64,000 bases of DNA from Triplophysa rosa (GCF_024868665.1 NC_079898.1:13805406-13869405), one strand, 5' to 3'. Shown: positions 22,316-35,471, counted from the stretch's first letter. Notes: generated by a model not told the origin, from the sequence alone. Numbers and translations are program-made.

Positions 22316-23755
22316 AGTTACCACAAATCCTTATTCGGTTGCGGTGCTCTAACCTGTAAATGGATACAGTTTCCTGTCATCTTTGGTTTCCAAAGTTATC
22401 CTTCGCCAAGGTCAAACAGGTAATAGAGCATTCTTTAGCCTTACTTCTACCCAGAGTTTTTCTGTCAGAACTCCAAGGCTCCCTTTAACTTTCTGCTCTG
22501 AAATAAAGTCTTCCAACGTCATCTGAATAGCAGAACAACGCAACCCTTTGTTCGCTTGTACATCAAATACAGAGAAGCAGAGATCCCTGCATTTCCTATT
22601 TGCATGCAAATAGACACTTATGCGTTGTGCCTGAACATACACAGCTTTGAAAGAAGATATTTCCCAAGACTTGTGATACAAAATAACATTGATGCCATAC
22701 ATGGATGTCAGTTTTGATGGGTTAAGAATGATCTGAGGTTTCCAGAAATCCCCTGAATTGCACTGGTTTTGATGGAAACTATAATGGTGTCTACTGGCAT
22801 TTGATGTATTCGATTGGTGGGATGACGTTATGTGGCACATCATTAAATCCTATGGGAATAATATCCAAAACACACTTCAAAAAGGAATTTTGTAATGGTT
22901 TTAACGGATAAAGCTATGGTTCATACTGTAACAGTATTTTAATGGAAACTATTCAAATTTCTATGCGTCCTTTTGTTTTTTTTATAAGCGGGGTCTGAGC
23001 TGAACTTCTAGCTTGCATCACTAGAGGGGGAAAAAAAACAGACAGATTTATATATGAATATAGTTTTCCAGAGCAGTCTATTGTTATAATTGCTTGTTTA
23101 TGTGACTAAATCCAACCAGCATAACTTTGTGTCTCTCATTATATTAACCTCTATCTAATAATGAATATATTTGCTGTTACATTTTTTCTTTGCTAAGTAG
23201 CTTTTTTAATTAAAATCACTGGTTTAGCGAGCCTGATGTGACTGCTAATCTCTCCAAGCTCTCCGTTTACGTTAAATGCTTTTCATTTAAGGTGTATTGG
23301 CCCATAATATAGACGGTGTCCTCATTTGCAGCTACAAATCTGCTGATCAGACTGACTAGCAGAAGCTGATAAGCACATTATTGGTTGTGTAGTGATCTGT
23401 GACCTCTACGCTCCAAGACCACTGACATCATTAACTGAGTGGGCACATCTACTTTTTCAGATAAAAGGGGAAGAGTAACAAGATGGTGCACACGTTTCTT
23501 GAGGCGGATTTGTCGATAGAACACCAAGCATATGGTACAGAGGTTGTTTCCTTGGTAACCAGGTGTCCAGAGTACAGATAAAATCAGTAGGACTGTCGTC
23601 CAGTGGCCTGTAAAAGCCACAGAAAGTACTACACTAATGAAGCCATACAGAATGAAGACATTGGGTCATTAAGTGTGCTGCTTATGAAAGTGAAATTGAT
23701 TGAAAAGGTAATTAGGAATGGGTGCATCAATACTTACATTAAGAGGGTTAAACAC
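22316..23755. other. Intronic, nothing recognised
   Basis: A 143-codon minus-strand ORF at 22412-22843 has no motif, no codon signal I can see and no splice context. I do not call it a gene. Confidence 0.5.
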
Positions 23756-23758
23756 TAA

Positions 23759-24243
23759 GGCTGCATCCGAAATCGCATACTGTGACAGTACGTAGTGAAT
23801 TTGAATAAGTACCTACATGTCGGCTGTTAAAACAGTACGTTCTATAGTGTATGAGTGGAAGTAGTATGAATACATTTTGGACATACTGCGTCCGCCATGT
23901 TTTATGGTCATATGACCCGTATGCTCTTTGACCTATGACGTATTAACAACAACCTATACGTGAGTGTTGATAAAAACATAATTTAGTCACGGGAAATTCA
24001 TTTATTGGCACTTACATTAAAAACGGACGTCCGCCTTAAAGTTTTATGCAATATTTATTTGATTTACTTGACCGTTGCTTAGCTCTCGTGGCATAATGGG
24101 ATAGAAAAGTTTCCATCCGATCCACACTCACAAATCTCGGCGGAAGTAGTAGACCATCCGGGTATTTCTCGCCAACTGTTTTTTGCATACTGAGGTTTCG
24201 GACATACTATTCATGACTCATACTCACCATTTCGGACGCAGCT
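23759..24243. mobile_element. Harbinger-like MITE, 485 bp, TAA duplication
   Basis: The ends 'ggctgcatccgaaat' and 'atttcggacgcagct' are inverted with few mismatches. Both sides carry TAA (23756-23758 and 24244-24246), fitting PIF/Harbinger. CpG-containing internal sequence has no coding frame. Confidence 0.8.
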
Positions 24244-24246
24244 TAA

Positions 24247-25006
24247 GTGTTTTTAATGCTAATTTGAAACAAAATATTACTTGGGTGAAATGAAAATGAA
24301 TGTGTGTTAATATGCAATAAGGTGAAGAAGTGTACATTTCAGCAAATAGAAGTCTTATTTTCACAGTTTATCGTGGCCGGAAAAAAATATGATTATCCCG
24401 ATAACTATTTAAATGTTTTTAAAAAAGAAAGAAATATTTTATATCAAATTCATCCTTAATTTTGATTATTTTCTCTTTTTCGGTCAATGAATCACTTAAA
24501 ATGAATGTAGAGAGGCAGAGAGAGAACCATTGTGACCCTTAAGGCAAATTTTTTAATGAATGCTAGATAGATTATTTATGATATTAACATATTTGTAGTT
24601 TTAACACAATATCATGTTTTTTAATATCATGGTTTTGTGTCAGTATATTGTAATTTATAATTTAATACATTAAATTAATAATAATAGATGGATTTATAAT
24701 ATTAACATTATCATTGTTAATATTGGTTTGAGCCTAAAGGTGCTTTATATACAGTATGAAGCTAATATGAATAGCTTTAAAATTATAGGTTACATAAAAT
24801 TTAACAGTGATTTTATGTGAAACAGTTTAAACTAAAAAAAATAAGTAAAATTGAATGCTGTGAAATCAATGAAATATACTGTTTAAATTGTGTACATTTA
24901 AGTAAAAAAAAAAAAAATGTAACACATTAGAATTTACCAAAAATATTAAGTGTATAATAAAAATATAATTTGTTAATTAAATACTTATTTTTTCCATTAA
25001 CATTTT
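24247..25006. other. Very A+T-rich intron
   Basis: Long A/T runs, including a poly-A tract at about 24904-24917. No other feature. Confidence 0.5.
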
Positions 25007-25439
25007 TTAAAGTGATACTTTCATGCAAAAATGAAAATTCTGTCATCATTTACTCACCTTCGAGTTGTTCCAAATCTGTTTAAATGTCTTTGTTCTGATG
25101 AAGACTGAGAAAGATATTTGGAAGAATGCTTATATTTCCCCCCCCCATTGACTCCCATAGTAGGAAAAATTACTTTATCATTTTTTTTTGTTCTGTTGAA
25201 CACAAAAGAAGACATTTTGAAGAATGTAGGACAGCAAACAGTTCTGGGGCACTTTTGACTATACCATTGTAATTTTTCCTACTATGGTAGTCAGGGGGGG
25301 AATCTGTTTGGTTATAAGCATTCTTCCAAATATCTTTCTCTGTGTTCATCAGAACAAAGACATTTAAACAGATTTGGAACAACTCGAAGATGAGTAAATG
25401 ATGACAGAATTTTCATTTTTGGGTGAAGTATCACTTTAA
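25007..25439. mobile_element. Palindromic MITE, family B, full copy 2
   Basis: Left 'ttaaagtgatac' and right 'gtatcactttaa' are exact inverse. The symmetry continues inward through 'ttactcacc' and, near the centre, 'ccatagtaggaaaaatt' paired with 'aatttttcctactatgg'. The terminal sequence differs from copy 1 (AGTGATAC against GGGATAGT), so these may be separate subfamilies. Confidence 0.85.
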
Positions 25440-26248
25440 TGTAAGTACATTTTAGAGAAACCAGCTGTTGGATTTTTTAATCAATTTTTTATATGTCCCA
25501 CTGAAAAAATCAGTTAAATGAATAATAAAAATTTTATTAAGTTAATATAACTGTTTTTTTGTGATATTTCTAAGCTACGTATATTATTTTTTTATTTGTA
25601 CAGATTTGCTAGAATCGTTCATATACCCCAGTGTTCAACTAAGCAACCATAAAACACGGGGAGGGTCTTTGAAGCTACAATATGCTGCAAAACATTTGGC
25701 TTGACATTCAATTGGGATTTGGTGGCCTTTCAGAGTGTGTCTGAGGAAAGAGGACGTGGGTCCAAAGCCTTCAGTCATCCATTACATTTGAGAAGGGCTG
25801 AAAATCCGGCTATGGGGCAGTAATAAGACTCTGAGCCGCTTACAAAAAAAACAAATCTCTTTCTGCCACTTGGGCTGCGAAATGTGCAGTTCACAACATA
25901 CTGTAAACAGACAGAAACGCTCGCAAACACTCATTCACATTTACACGAGCGAACATAAAATATTAAATAGAGAGCCAACTTGCTGTGCCAATATCATTTG
26001 TCAAAACCGTTACTCCGCCGTCTGATTCTGCTATTGCACTTTCATTGTATTGTATTTTTCATTCAACTTTTACACAACGGTTCAACCATACTTTGACACT
26101 GATACCAATAAATGCTTTGAAATCTACAATCGCCATTTCTAGCAACAGAAAATGGGCAGCTCCATCACAGTAGTTCAACCACCCACATCAATACTGAGCT
26201 TGCAGTGATGTGATGTGCTCATAAAGGACATTAATAGATGTTGTGTTA

Positions 26249-27255
26249 GACCCTATCCACACGGAGCTTTTCGAAAAAACGCACTCGAAAGTGAATACAT
26301 TTGAAAACGGGGGGGTTTAAAAACGATGATGCGTTTTTCGTCATGTGACGCATTTGCTTAGGCTGCTCTGCATTTTAGGAGACAGAATTTTTAATTACTC
26401 GCAGTTATTGTTTGGCAGCGCCCATACAGAAGTTACATAGTTTGAAATATATTAATAATAAATATGTTTTGTATATTTAAATGTAAAAAAATGAAATGGG
26501 GAGAAAACAGATTTTATATGTATATGTAAATCTATTTTGCAATATATGTTAAAAATATATTTAAATGTTCGATTTTGGCTACTTTTTAATATTTTTCACA
26601 TATATTAAAAATGTGTAAATATATGTGTAGGCTAAATGTTTACAAGAGATAGGAATTAAAGCAGCGAAATACCAATGTAACGTTAGACCGGCCAGCCACC
26701 TTGGGTTTCTTGGACACACTCCATAGATATCATAGTTTTTATCAAAACAATCTTCAAAATAAAAAATAAAAAAGTCGCAAATATTCTTTGTTTTTACAAT
26801 GCCATATGTTGCAGTTTTCAGTTTCAGTTTAGTGTAGGCTTGTAATCATTTTACCTCAGGACTGATGTGCCGATATGCCCATATATGGCAACATTTAACA
26901 GCCAATTACCAGAAAGACCCATATATGGCAAACAACAATTAAGATGGCTGCTGTTAGTTTGACTGCAATGCAGAAATGCAGTCCAGCTGCTGTGTGTTGA
27001 TCAAATGAAAATATTTTCACTAAATTAAAGTTCTAGTGTTGTAATATATTTATTTTATGATTTAGATTACCACATAGAGGTTGTGTATATTAATACACAT
27101 TGCAAAAAAAACTTAACTTTAATTTAATATTTGATAGATGACTTGAGACATGAAATATATTTTCACACATAAATGAACATATTTAGAAATGCAATATAAA
27201 CATCAGTTTGTAAGGTTTAAGATATGTATGTTGAAAATACGTTTTCAAAATATAT

Positions 27256-27286
<31 letters not shown>

Positions 27287-27589
27287 CAGCAGTGTTTCAC
27301 ATATATGTGAATATATTACATTTCAGTATGGGTGCTTTTGCAGCTTTATAGTCTCGTGTTACCCGCAGCAACATCTCTCGTGACATAATAAGGCAGAAAG
27401 TAAATAAATGCCTGACAGAAATGACACATGCTGACGTGTCTTAAGTTTTACATGGATACAAGCGTTTTCAGACGTTACAGTGTGGATGGGCAGTGTTTGG
27501 AAAGCACTTGAAAACGCTAGTGTGGACAAAGAGTGTTTTGGAAATGAAAATCCTTTTTCAATTGAAAACGCACTAGTGTAGACAGAGTC
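26249..27589. mobile_element. Harbinger-like element, 1341 bp, TTA duplication
   Basis: The left end is 'gaccctatccacacggagc', and the right end in reverse complement is 'gactctgtctacactagtgc'. TTA flanks both sides (26246-26248 and 27590-27592). The terminal 150 bp on each side also share 'gaaaacg' motifs in opposite orientation. The middle is A+T-rich with a TA run at 27253-27287. There is no transposase frame, so it is non-autonomous or internally replaced. Confidence 0.75.
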
Positions 27590-27592
27590 TTA

Positions 27593-30391
27593 GTTTCTGT
27601 CTGTTGGACAGCTGGTTTGGAAAGAAAAAATAGGTGAGCTCTTGTGTGATTGCACAGAGGTTCTTTCTGGGCGAAGACTACTCCTGTGCCTCTGGTGAAT
27701 GAAATCAGTCTTTTAATTATTTCATTAAACCTGTTTGAGGTCACGCTAGATCATTAGACAGAAGGTTGTTTCAAAGACCAAGTGAAGAAGATGCTCCTCA
27801 GGGAAGCAAAGGGCTAAGGAGAAAGCAGAGCTATAGCATAAGCAACTGAACCACAGCAGATGAATTTAGTATTTTCAAGCTAACGTGGAAGGAAGCAATG
27901 TCAGTTGGACGAATACAACAAAAGATTTTCTTTGTGTAGAACTCTTTTTTGGCTTACCAACGCAAGTCAGGGAGATTAAACGGGCGTTGCTATTACTTTT
28001 TCTATCACTTTTTTTCTTAAAAACCTGCTGTGTGCAAGAAGTATGGAACACAAGGCACTATACAAACTTGCTTAAACCACTATTCCTATAGTACAACAAT
28101 ACTGTGGAAGGTAAACATTTATGTATTTAAAAATATTTAAGTATCGTTAACATACTAAACATAAACTTTATTAACATGTTTGTTTGCATGCACTGTAAGG
28201 AAATAATGAACGCAGAGAGATAACAATGAATAATTACATCTTTTCAAGAATTTACAATTACAGTATTTCAAGAAACCAGTCATTTTACGGCTCCAACTAA
28301 TATAAAGAGCATATTATAATCTAACTAAAACAATGTTTTCTGGTTTCACAGCCAAATCCAAACAAAGTTGGTTCATTTTTTAACCAATGTACTGCATTAA
28401 ACTGTACTGCTTATAACAGCATAGTTATCTCACTCAGTTACTGCCAACTTTTTATGTAATGTCCTAAACTAGAGCTAGTAAATTATGATGTAATTTAATT
28501 TCTGAAAGTACAGAACACAAACGTTTTTCTAAGCAAGAATACAATTTTACAGACTTGACAAAGGTTTTCCTGAGACATTTTCCTTCTGATTGGCTGGGGA
28601 TGTACAGATGTTTGTTTATCAAGTCTTACCTCCCTCAAACTCATCATCTCTTCTTTCTGCTTCCATTTCCCTGCTTTGCACAAACAAATTCTGATGTCCA
28701 TCTACAGGGGCTATTAATGATCGAGTCAGAATAAGATGATCGATATTATTTAGAAACTTACTTTAGTTTCGTCATGTTTTCATAGCCTACCTCAGTCGCG
28801 TGTCGTCACCCTTGTGCGCCTGAAACAATTCTGAATTTTCTGTACAGTTCAGTTTAGCCCTCTCCTGACTGGCGAGAGATCTGTATTTCACCTTTTGCAG
28901 ATCTGGAGCACATTGGAGACACATTGTGGTCCTCCTTTATAGTATGTCGAATAACATGACATTAAAAAAGTGGCAACAGGCACTTTCATGAAAGCACTTA
29001 CAGTGAGTATAGAGTATCTTAGAGCCTTATGTGTAATTCTTGTGCATATACAAAGTCTGTAAAAGTTTGCTCAGCATTTATAATAAGTCAGAATTTTTTG
29101 AAGCAAATTTGACTAGAGTTGATGTATAATAAATGTAATTTGCTCAGTTAATTGCATATATGCTACAAAACAAATAAAGTTAGGTTTAGTAATAGCTCTG
29201 ATTAAGTTGTGAGTAATTTATTATTCCTATATTTTACTTACTTTTTTGCTGAATTCTGTCCTTAGCTGTGTGTTTGCAATTTTTGCTCCAACCCGAGAAG
29301 TACTTGATAACTTTACATTGCTTTGTAACACCATATTACATTTTATCAAATAAATTTATAGACTTCATGTCAGAAGTATGACTATGCTTGAAATAACATG
29401 ATTAATATTTAAAAAAGGCGTAGTGGTCAATTTCATATGCTGCTTATTTTATATTCTTTATATTTTGAATGTAACAAATTGTAATTCTTATAAATAGTTT
29501 AGTTCTTTGAGCTAGCAGCTCTAAGTGTTAGTTTACTCTTATATTTACTATGAATTATGTAAGATATGATATATCCTATTCTGTTTTATCCATTCTATAA
29601 TTAATGTTTCTACTTACTAGGCAGACACTCTTGGTTTTAAGCATCTCTCTTAGTCCCTCTCTCATCCTCCGATCTCGTTTTAATCATACCAGATCCAGAG
29701 GAGGTAAACAGGTGCTCAAAGCTTCAAAGGGAGACACCATGCTCCAGATACTATAGAGCTGCTATCAATAATCAATACTTCCTTATTCATACGTTCACGT
29801 TAAATGTTTATAGTGCACTTTATCCTCACTGTACGCTGCTTAGGAAATGTTGGAATAAAACTGGCGTGTCTTGTTTTCACGGGTCGTTGAGCATGTCCTC
29901 ATCCTACATGTCAGAACACAAGCTGTGGTAAATATGAGTGCAGTATGTATTTCCTTGCATTACCAACACCAGATGTTCACCGGCTGTTTTACAGCTGAGA
30001 TAATGAGCGTGGTTTTACTAAAATGGGAGATTGCTGCCCGTACACACCATACTTGGCTCACCAGCAGTAGACTGCCCACTTCAGGACAGAGCAGATTCTG
30101 AGGAGAGCAATTTCAGACAGAAAAACCCCACACAGCTGGGTCCATCCCAAATGTCTTCTACATTTATTCTGTGATGTATGCCAGGGAATGCCAGGGCTAT
30201 GTAAAATGACATTGGATTAAGCCATTAAAAAAGTCAAATGTTTTATGTCTAGAGCATAACAAGGATTATTATTTGTCCTTTTTAAATGTACTTAAGTTGA
30301 TTTGTTTTGATGTGTTTTGCAGTCCGTGACTGGAGAAAAATTTCAAATGCTTTTTTCATGGAAGACACCTAAGTCTCAAACACATCATCGA
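27593..30391. other. Long TE-poor intron block
   Basis: 2.8 kb without any mobile element I recognise. Short ORFs only. 29640-29760 is less A+T-rich and looks single copy, but I cannot assign it a role. Confidence 0.45.
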
Positions 30392-31132
30392 TGTCCTTCT
30401 GAAACCTCTTATGTCCAAATTCGCTGTTTTTCCTGCTGTTTTCTAATTGGTTAGATATGGCAAAACCCAGTGACAAATAAAGGATGACTAATAAAAATGA
30501 TTTATGGCAAAAAAATTAAATAATTAAATATGGAGATACTGTCATGATTCTGCCTCATCATGTCATGTCTTTCTTGGTCTAGTGGCAGGATCATGACAGA
30601 GCCTCATGTTTTGTGTGGAGAGAGGCATGTTATTGTTGGTTCTGACATAGCATGCGCTCTCTCTGGTCTCGTTTTTGGCCCCACCCCTCTTGTTACCTCG
30701 TTTAGCTTCCCATCAGTGTTTCATTCCCGACACCTGTCCCTTGTTCATTATCCTTTGTTAGTCTCCCTATTTAATGCCCTCGTTTGCTGTCTTGTGCTGG
30801 TTCGTTTTGTATTAATCCGTGTATCCCGCTATTTGTATCCTGATGTCTATTTTGCTCTTGCCTGATTTTGTCATTATTTAGTTTAGTCTTAGTCCTAGTC
30901 CTGTCAAAGTTTTACGTAGTTTTAGTTAGTTACCCTGTTCTCCTGTTTTGTCCCCCTCGTGGGAGGTTTTGGTTTATGTTTATATTGTTGATAAATCTTT
31001 GTTCTCGTGTTTTTCCCCATCACGGGTGTTTTACTTGAGTTTTTATTAATAAAGTCTTTGTTTCCCGCTCACCGCTATCTGCACCTGGGTCCTCATTCGC
31101 AATCATGACAGATACGAGGTTTCAGAAGGACA
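30392..31132. repeat. Inverted repeat interrupted by a solo LTR
   Basis: 'tgtccttctgaaacctc' at 30392-30408 is found inverted and exact at 31116-31132. The solo LTR lies between, so the two arms seem to belong to one older palindromic repeat split by the LTR insertion. Confidence 0.65.
30540..31110 (+). mobile_element. Solo LTR, probably Gypsy-type, 571 bp
   Basis: It starts TG ('tgtcatgattctgcc'), ends CA ('cgcaatcatgaca') and is flanked by a 5-bp duplication, gatac (30535-30539 and 31111-31115). It contains a possible TATA-like 'tatttaatgcc' and an 'aataaag' polyadenylation-type signal near 31050. No internal retroelement sequence adjoins it, which indicates LTR-LTR recombination. The superfamily assignment is an inference from its form. 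Confidence 0.88.
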
Positions 31133-31842
31133 GCAGCGATATAATGTTTTGTCCACATTAAATGCTCTGCACATAGTGTTACAAATACTTTTGTGAATAT
31201 GAAACATGCAGAAACTGCACTGTTTTCGGTAAAAGTGGTATTATCTGGTTGTCTAGAAAAATATGCAAACATCCTTAAAAAAGATATTTACTTAAGAAGC
31301 AAAACTGAGCTATTGAGATAATAAAACTTTTTTATTTTAATATATTTATTTTTAGAATATTTATTTTCAATTTGTCTTGCCCCACTAGCAGTTAGTTTTT
31401 TTCTGTTTCAAGGAGCATAAATCTAAACCAACCTTAATAAAGTGTACGCTCAAATCTATTTAATTCAAGATATTTTGTCTGAATGCTAGTTTTAATATCC
31501 TATTTAATTTAGATTTTAAATTCATCTTGTTTGGAAGGTGTTTAGAAAAAGACAAGACATGTTTTGCAGCGTATTCTGTTTGCCGCGAGGTCACTACCTA
31601 GAGGGACGCATGATATCCTTCTGTTTGTTAATTGTGTCATCACAGATGTGCTTGTAGATAAATCGCTGACCCAACACATGTGACAGGTGGCATACTGCTG
31701 AGTCAGGGCTTCAGTGGAAGCGCGCATGAGTGTGTATGACCAGATGGACATTCACGTTAGATGCTTGTCATGGTGAACGCTTCTGTTTGCCGTCAGGTAT
31801 AAAAGCTAGAATTTTCTCATCAACAGGAGACTCTTTCCTGCC

Positions 31843-31845
<3 letters not shown>
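31133..31845. other. Intronic, nothing clear
   Basis: 31270-31560 has 'cttgttt' and 'aattcaagat' blocks that recall the 21108 element, but it is too diverged to bound. Confidence 0.4.

Positions 31846-31905
<60 letters not shown>
31846..31905 (+). repeat. (CT)n then (CA)n microsatellite
   Basis: A CT tract runs from 31846 to 31893 and is followed directly by CA units to about 31905. Confidence 0.95.
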
Positions 31906-31906
31906 G

Positions 31907-32617
31907 CATATATACACAAGCTGGCACATGAGGTATTGTGTAAGTTCCTGGCACTAGTTAGGTAATGAGAAATACTCAATTTTTTTCTTTCTCACTCTTT
32001 TTCCATCCCTCTCTTCTCTTTGAGCCACAGGCATCTGTCAGTGTTGGAATGAACAGGGACTCATCAGAGGAGTTCTCCCCTCAGAGCCCTGTACTAACAT
32101 GGCCAGATGGAGCCTGTGCTCGCCTGGCACTCGCCAATCCAGCAACCAGGCAATATGCAGGGAACTGGACCGTTTAATCCCCCTCCCTCTCTTCCTTTTG
32201 TCTGACACACGCAAAAAAATTCTCCCACGCACATTTTATTCCATCCCTCCTTCATCTGCGATGTTGGTTTACTGCACCCCCAAAAAGTCAAACAGTTTGT
32301 GTGAACTTGCAGGACCCCTGAGAAAAACAAAAATCACGCTAGCTGTGCATTCTGTCTAAGCCGGTAACCATGATGTAACGATAAACAACCTGATTTTGGT
32401 GTGCTGGACATTATTGATTTTGGCTTAGCTGTTGAAGTTTTTTTATGCGCAGGCCAAAGTTTTTAAAGCAAAGCTCTTTTAAACAGTTAGCATTTAGCCC
32501 TCACAATATATTTTAAAGAACAAGTCGTCGTCACACTTCGCTAAATCTACCTTTGTTCTACAATGACATCTGTTGATCTTTGTGTTTGGATGAATATGCG
32601 TGAAGAGAAACACAAAC
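31907..32617. other. Intronic, with an exon-like G+C-rich patch
   Basis: At 31981-32031 a strong polypyrimidine tract ends in 'gagccacag', followed by about 140 bp of balanced composition that is open in one frame. No good donor follows and the peptide matches nothing I know, so it is not called as an exon. Confidence 0.35.
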
Positions 32618-33870
32618 GTGACCCTGGACCAAAAAACCAGTCTTAAGTAGCATGCAGTGTTAATTTTGACAGCAAATTTTGATTTAGTTTTAGTCATAGT
32701 CTTTTGACGAAAATGCAATTTAGTTTTAGTCACATTTTAGTCAACCCCATCATTTTAGTTTTAGTCTAGTTTTAGTCGACGAAATATGAAAAACATTTTA
32801 GTCGAATAAATATACATTATATTTAGTCTACTAAAATCTAAATGGTTTAAATCATTTACTTGGTGTAATTAAATGTTCCATACAAAGATTCAACTGTTTT
32901 GACATAATTTACTTCACCTTAGAATGAAATTAAACCAGGTCATTACCTTTATTTTTCAGAAAATTCCAGTAACTAGATTCGCATTGTTGGAACGCAGAGT
33001 ATTAGACCATGAACGACATGTTCCAGTTCGTTCAATTCCATTTGACTCAATTGACTCGTTAAGTAGGGCGTATTCATTCAGTTCATTCAACCAATGAAAC
33101 GCTCTGACAGGGCTCACACTCAAAGGCTATTGGCTCATGGCATGCCTCTTTGAAGAAAGAGCGCACTCTTTGCTTGATACAGCAATGAATGAGAATAGCT
33201 TTCAAAAAGACATATTATATAAATTGTATTACATTTCTTTAGTCATGCAAACATGTTACATATTTGGTTGGAATGTACAGTTTGACTCACTTCATCACTT
33301 CTATAATCAGTAGAGGACAGCGCTGGTTTCTTTTGGCTGACTCTATGTTGCATTTCACGTTATGCAGCAGCTCGTGTTAAGTTAACATTGGCATATAAAA
33401 CCTTTGAGCTTGCCTTCGTAATGTGTTTCGGGGTGACTCGCCTGCAGTCGCGCTTCAAGTTTGCGGCGTTTTACCGGCGATCGTGAAGAAAATAAGACGC
33501 TTTGTAACCCGCGTGGAGACACAGAATACATGTGTGTGCTTCGCCTTCTCCCAGAGACTTCTCTCTGCCGTTTATATGAGATAAGCACATGCGCGCAAAC
33601 TGATGTCCGCCAGGTGGGACAAGAATATTTTCGTCTCGTTTTTATTAGTTGACGAAAATGTCAGTATATTTTTATTACAGTTTTCGTTATAATGCATTCA
33701 TTTTTATTTAGTTATCGTCTCGTTTTCGTCAGTGAAAACATGTCGTTAACGAATACTTTTCGTCATAGTTTTCGTTAACGAAATTAACACTGGTAGCATG
33801 GTATATTTGTAGCAATAGCCAACAATACGGTGTATTTCCTACTGTAAATATATCAAAACTTAATTTTTGT
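32618..33870. mobile_element. MITE split by a hAT insertion
   Basis: 'gtgaccctggacc' and 'aaccagtcttaagtagcatg' on the left continue after the hAT as 'gtagcatggtatatttgtag' on the right. Together they resemble one end of a common fish repeat. The right boundary is approximate. Confidence 0.6.
32655..33792. mobile_element. hAT-type element, 1138 bp, 8-bp duplication GTAGCATG
   Basis: The ends 'cagtgttaatttt' and 'cgaaattaacactg' are inverted. The perfect 8-bp duplication gtagcatg is at 32647-32654 and 33793-33800. Arrays of 'tttagttttagtc' on the left and 'ttttcgt' on the right are subterminal repeats. No transposase frame of useful length is visible, so it is non-autonomous. Confidence 0.92.
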
Positions 33871-34413
33871 GAGTGGATGCAGCAAAATTGCGAAAAGAAA
33901 TGGCCAGAAACACACTTACAAACTTCACTCGCTGCCTGCTGTTTGGGAAGTACCCACTCAAGTTTGGTGTTTGTAAAGCTTCGAATTTCTGCTTTTTTCC
34001 ATACAACGTGCCCAAGACATTTATGAGATGTGACTGAATGTACATGTGTGTACTGTGTATACGTGTATGCTTGGGTGTGTGTAATTACAGTAATATCACA
34101 AATGTCCCGAGGCATCCTACAGCAGCTGTGTAAGTCTCTTCCCCTGATGTTCAATTATTTCCTGCTTCTCTCTGCTTTGCCCTGTCATCTTAATGAGTTT
34201 CTTCACTTGTGCTGGAATGAAATTGAGAACCGAGAATCAGACTTTTGAAAACCTTTCTTTCCTCGGTGATTGTTTTTGGATTAAATTTGGGTGTGAAATT
34301 AACTTTGTTTGCCCACCAGCCACAGCTGGTTTAAGCAGAATTTGACCAGCCTTGGATGTTTCACAAGCTATTTTGTTTAGTTTCAATTCAAATAATTGAA
34401 ATAACTCTCCATA
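33871..34413. other. Intronic, nothing recognised
   Basis: A 141-codon minus-strand ORF crosses from the hAT end into this stretch and has no motif. Confidence 0.5.
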
Positions 34414-34415
34414 TA

Positions 34416-34889
34416 CAATGATGAGCCAGAACATAATGACCAGTCAGGGGAATCAAATATTGTTGATCATCTCCTAACAACACCACATATTACGGTCCGG
34501 GTGGATAAGATGATAAGTAAACAATCAGTTGCCCATTTTCTTATACATCAACTTGACGGACAGGTTACATGTGCACCGTTCACCTGGGGATGTGATAGCA
34601 CCAGGATGCACTGTGGGATGTTGACAAACCGGTGAAGGGAGTGTGAGGCTCTGGGCACTGTTTATCTAATTGAACATCTGTGGGATGTATTGGACCAATA
34701 AGTTCGATCCACTGTGTCTCGACTTCACATCATACAGGACTTAAAAGTTCTATCTTGGTGGCAGTTTCCACAGGACACCTTCAGGGGTGTTTTGGAGTCC
34801 ATGCCTCAGTGAGCTGGCGCTGTTTAAGCAGCACACAGAGGACCAACAGCATATTAGGCAGGTGGTCATAATGTTTTGACTCATCAGTG
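34416..34889 (+). mobile_element. Decayed, internally deleted Tc1 element, 474 bp
   Basis: Left 'caatgatgagccagaacata' and the right end in reverse complement 'cactgatgagtcaaaacatt' are imperfect inverted repeats, with TA outside both (34414-34415 and 34890-34891). A piece of transposase survives around 34670-34700: 'attgaacatctgtgggatgt' reads IEHLWDV, the region of the catalytic Glu. Stops follow at once. Most of the gene is gone. Confidence 0.85.
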
Positions 34890-34891
34890 TA

Positions 34892-35332
34892 TGTGAAATT
34901 GAGCAAATGCACAAAGCATTAAATCCTGATTGGTGTAATATCGGTGTATCTATACTGTATATTTGACACTTATTTAAAAGAACTACAGTAAAAGGAGAAC
35001 AAAAAGTAAACTGAATATAGAACAAACCTGTTCTGTTTGGATTCAAACTGTTCCCGACTTTAAAAGTGTGGGTATTTTACCTTATCTAAGTAAAATGGTA
35101 ATCCCCTAAAATTGCTTCGCCATGTTTTCTGTATACTACGTCTTTTATCAAAATAAAAATGAATTCTGCTCCGGGCAGGGTTGTCAGGTCCAAGAAATAT
35201 TTCCAGCCCAATGACCCCTTAAAACCCGCACAAAAGGAATGAAAACTAGCCCATTTTATTTCTGGTGTCAAATCAAAGTTAACAACTGCCATATTTACTT
35301 ATGTGAATGGTTTCCTAGGTATTGTATATATT
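34892..35332. other. Intronic, nothing recognised
   Basis: 'gggttgtcaggtcc' at 35178-35191 hints at another fish repeat, but I cannot define it. Confidence 0.45.
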
Positions 35333-35471
35333 TTTTGTTCTGTTCAAAATATGTTTTGAGGGATTTAGGAAAGCTAACAATTCTGGGTCACCAAACAAAG
35401 AAATGTATACTGGTTTAGAACAACTAGAGGGTTAGTAATTCATGACAGAATTTTCATTTTGTGTCCCTTTA
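35333..35471. mobile_element. Family B MITE, degenerate right half
   Basis: 'tttgttctgttcaaaatatg', 'gaacaactaga' and 'catgacagaattttcatttt' match the right half of the full copies. Confidence 0.7.

Noticed and set aside
22412..22843. 143-codon minus-strand ORF
   Set aside because: No recognisable domain, no splice signals or promoter, and composition like the surrounding intron. Chance frames of this length are expected in 64 kb.
33729..34154. 141-codon minus-strand ORF
   Set aside because: It crosses the boundary between the hAT, its host MITE and unique intron, so it cannot be one gene.
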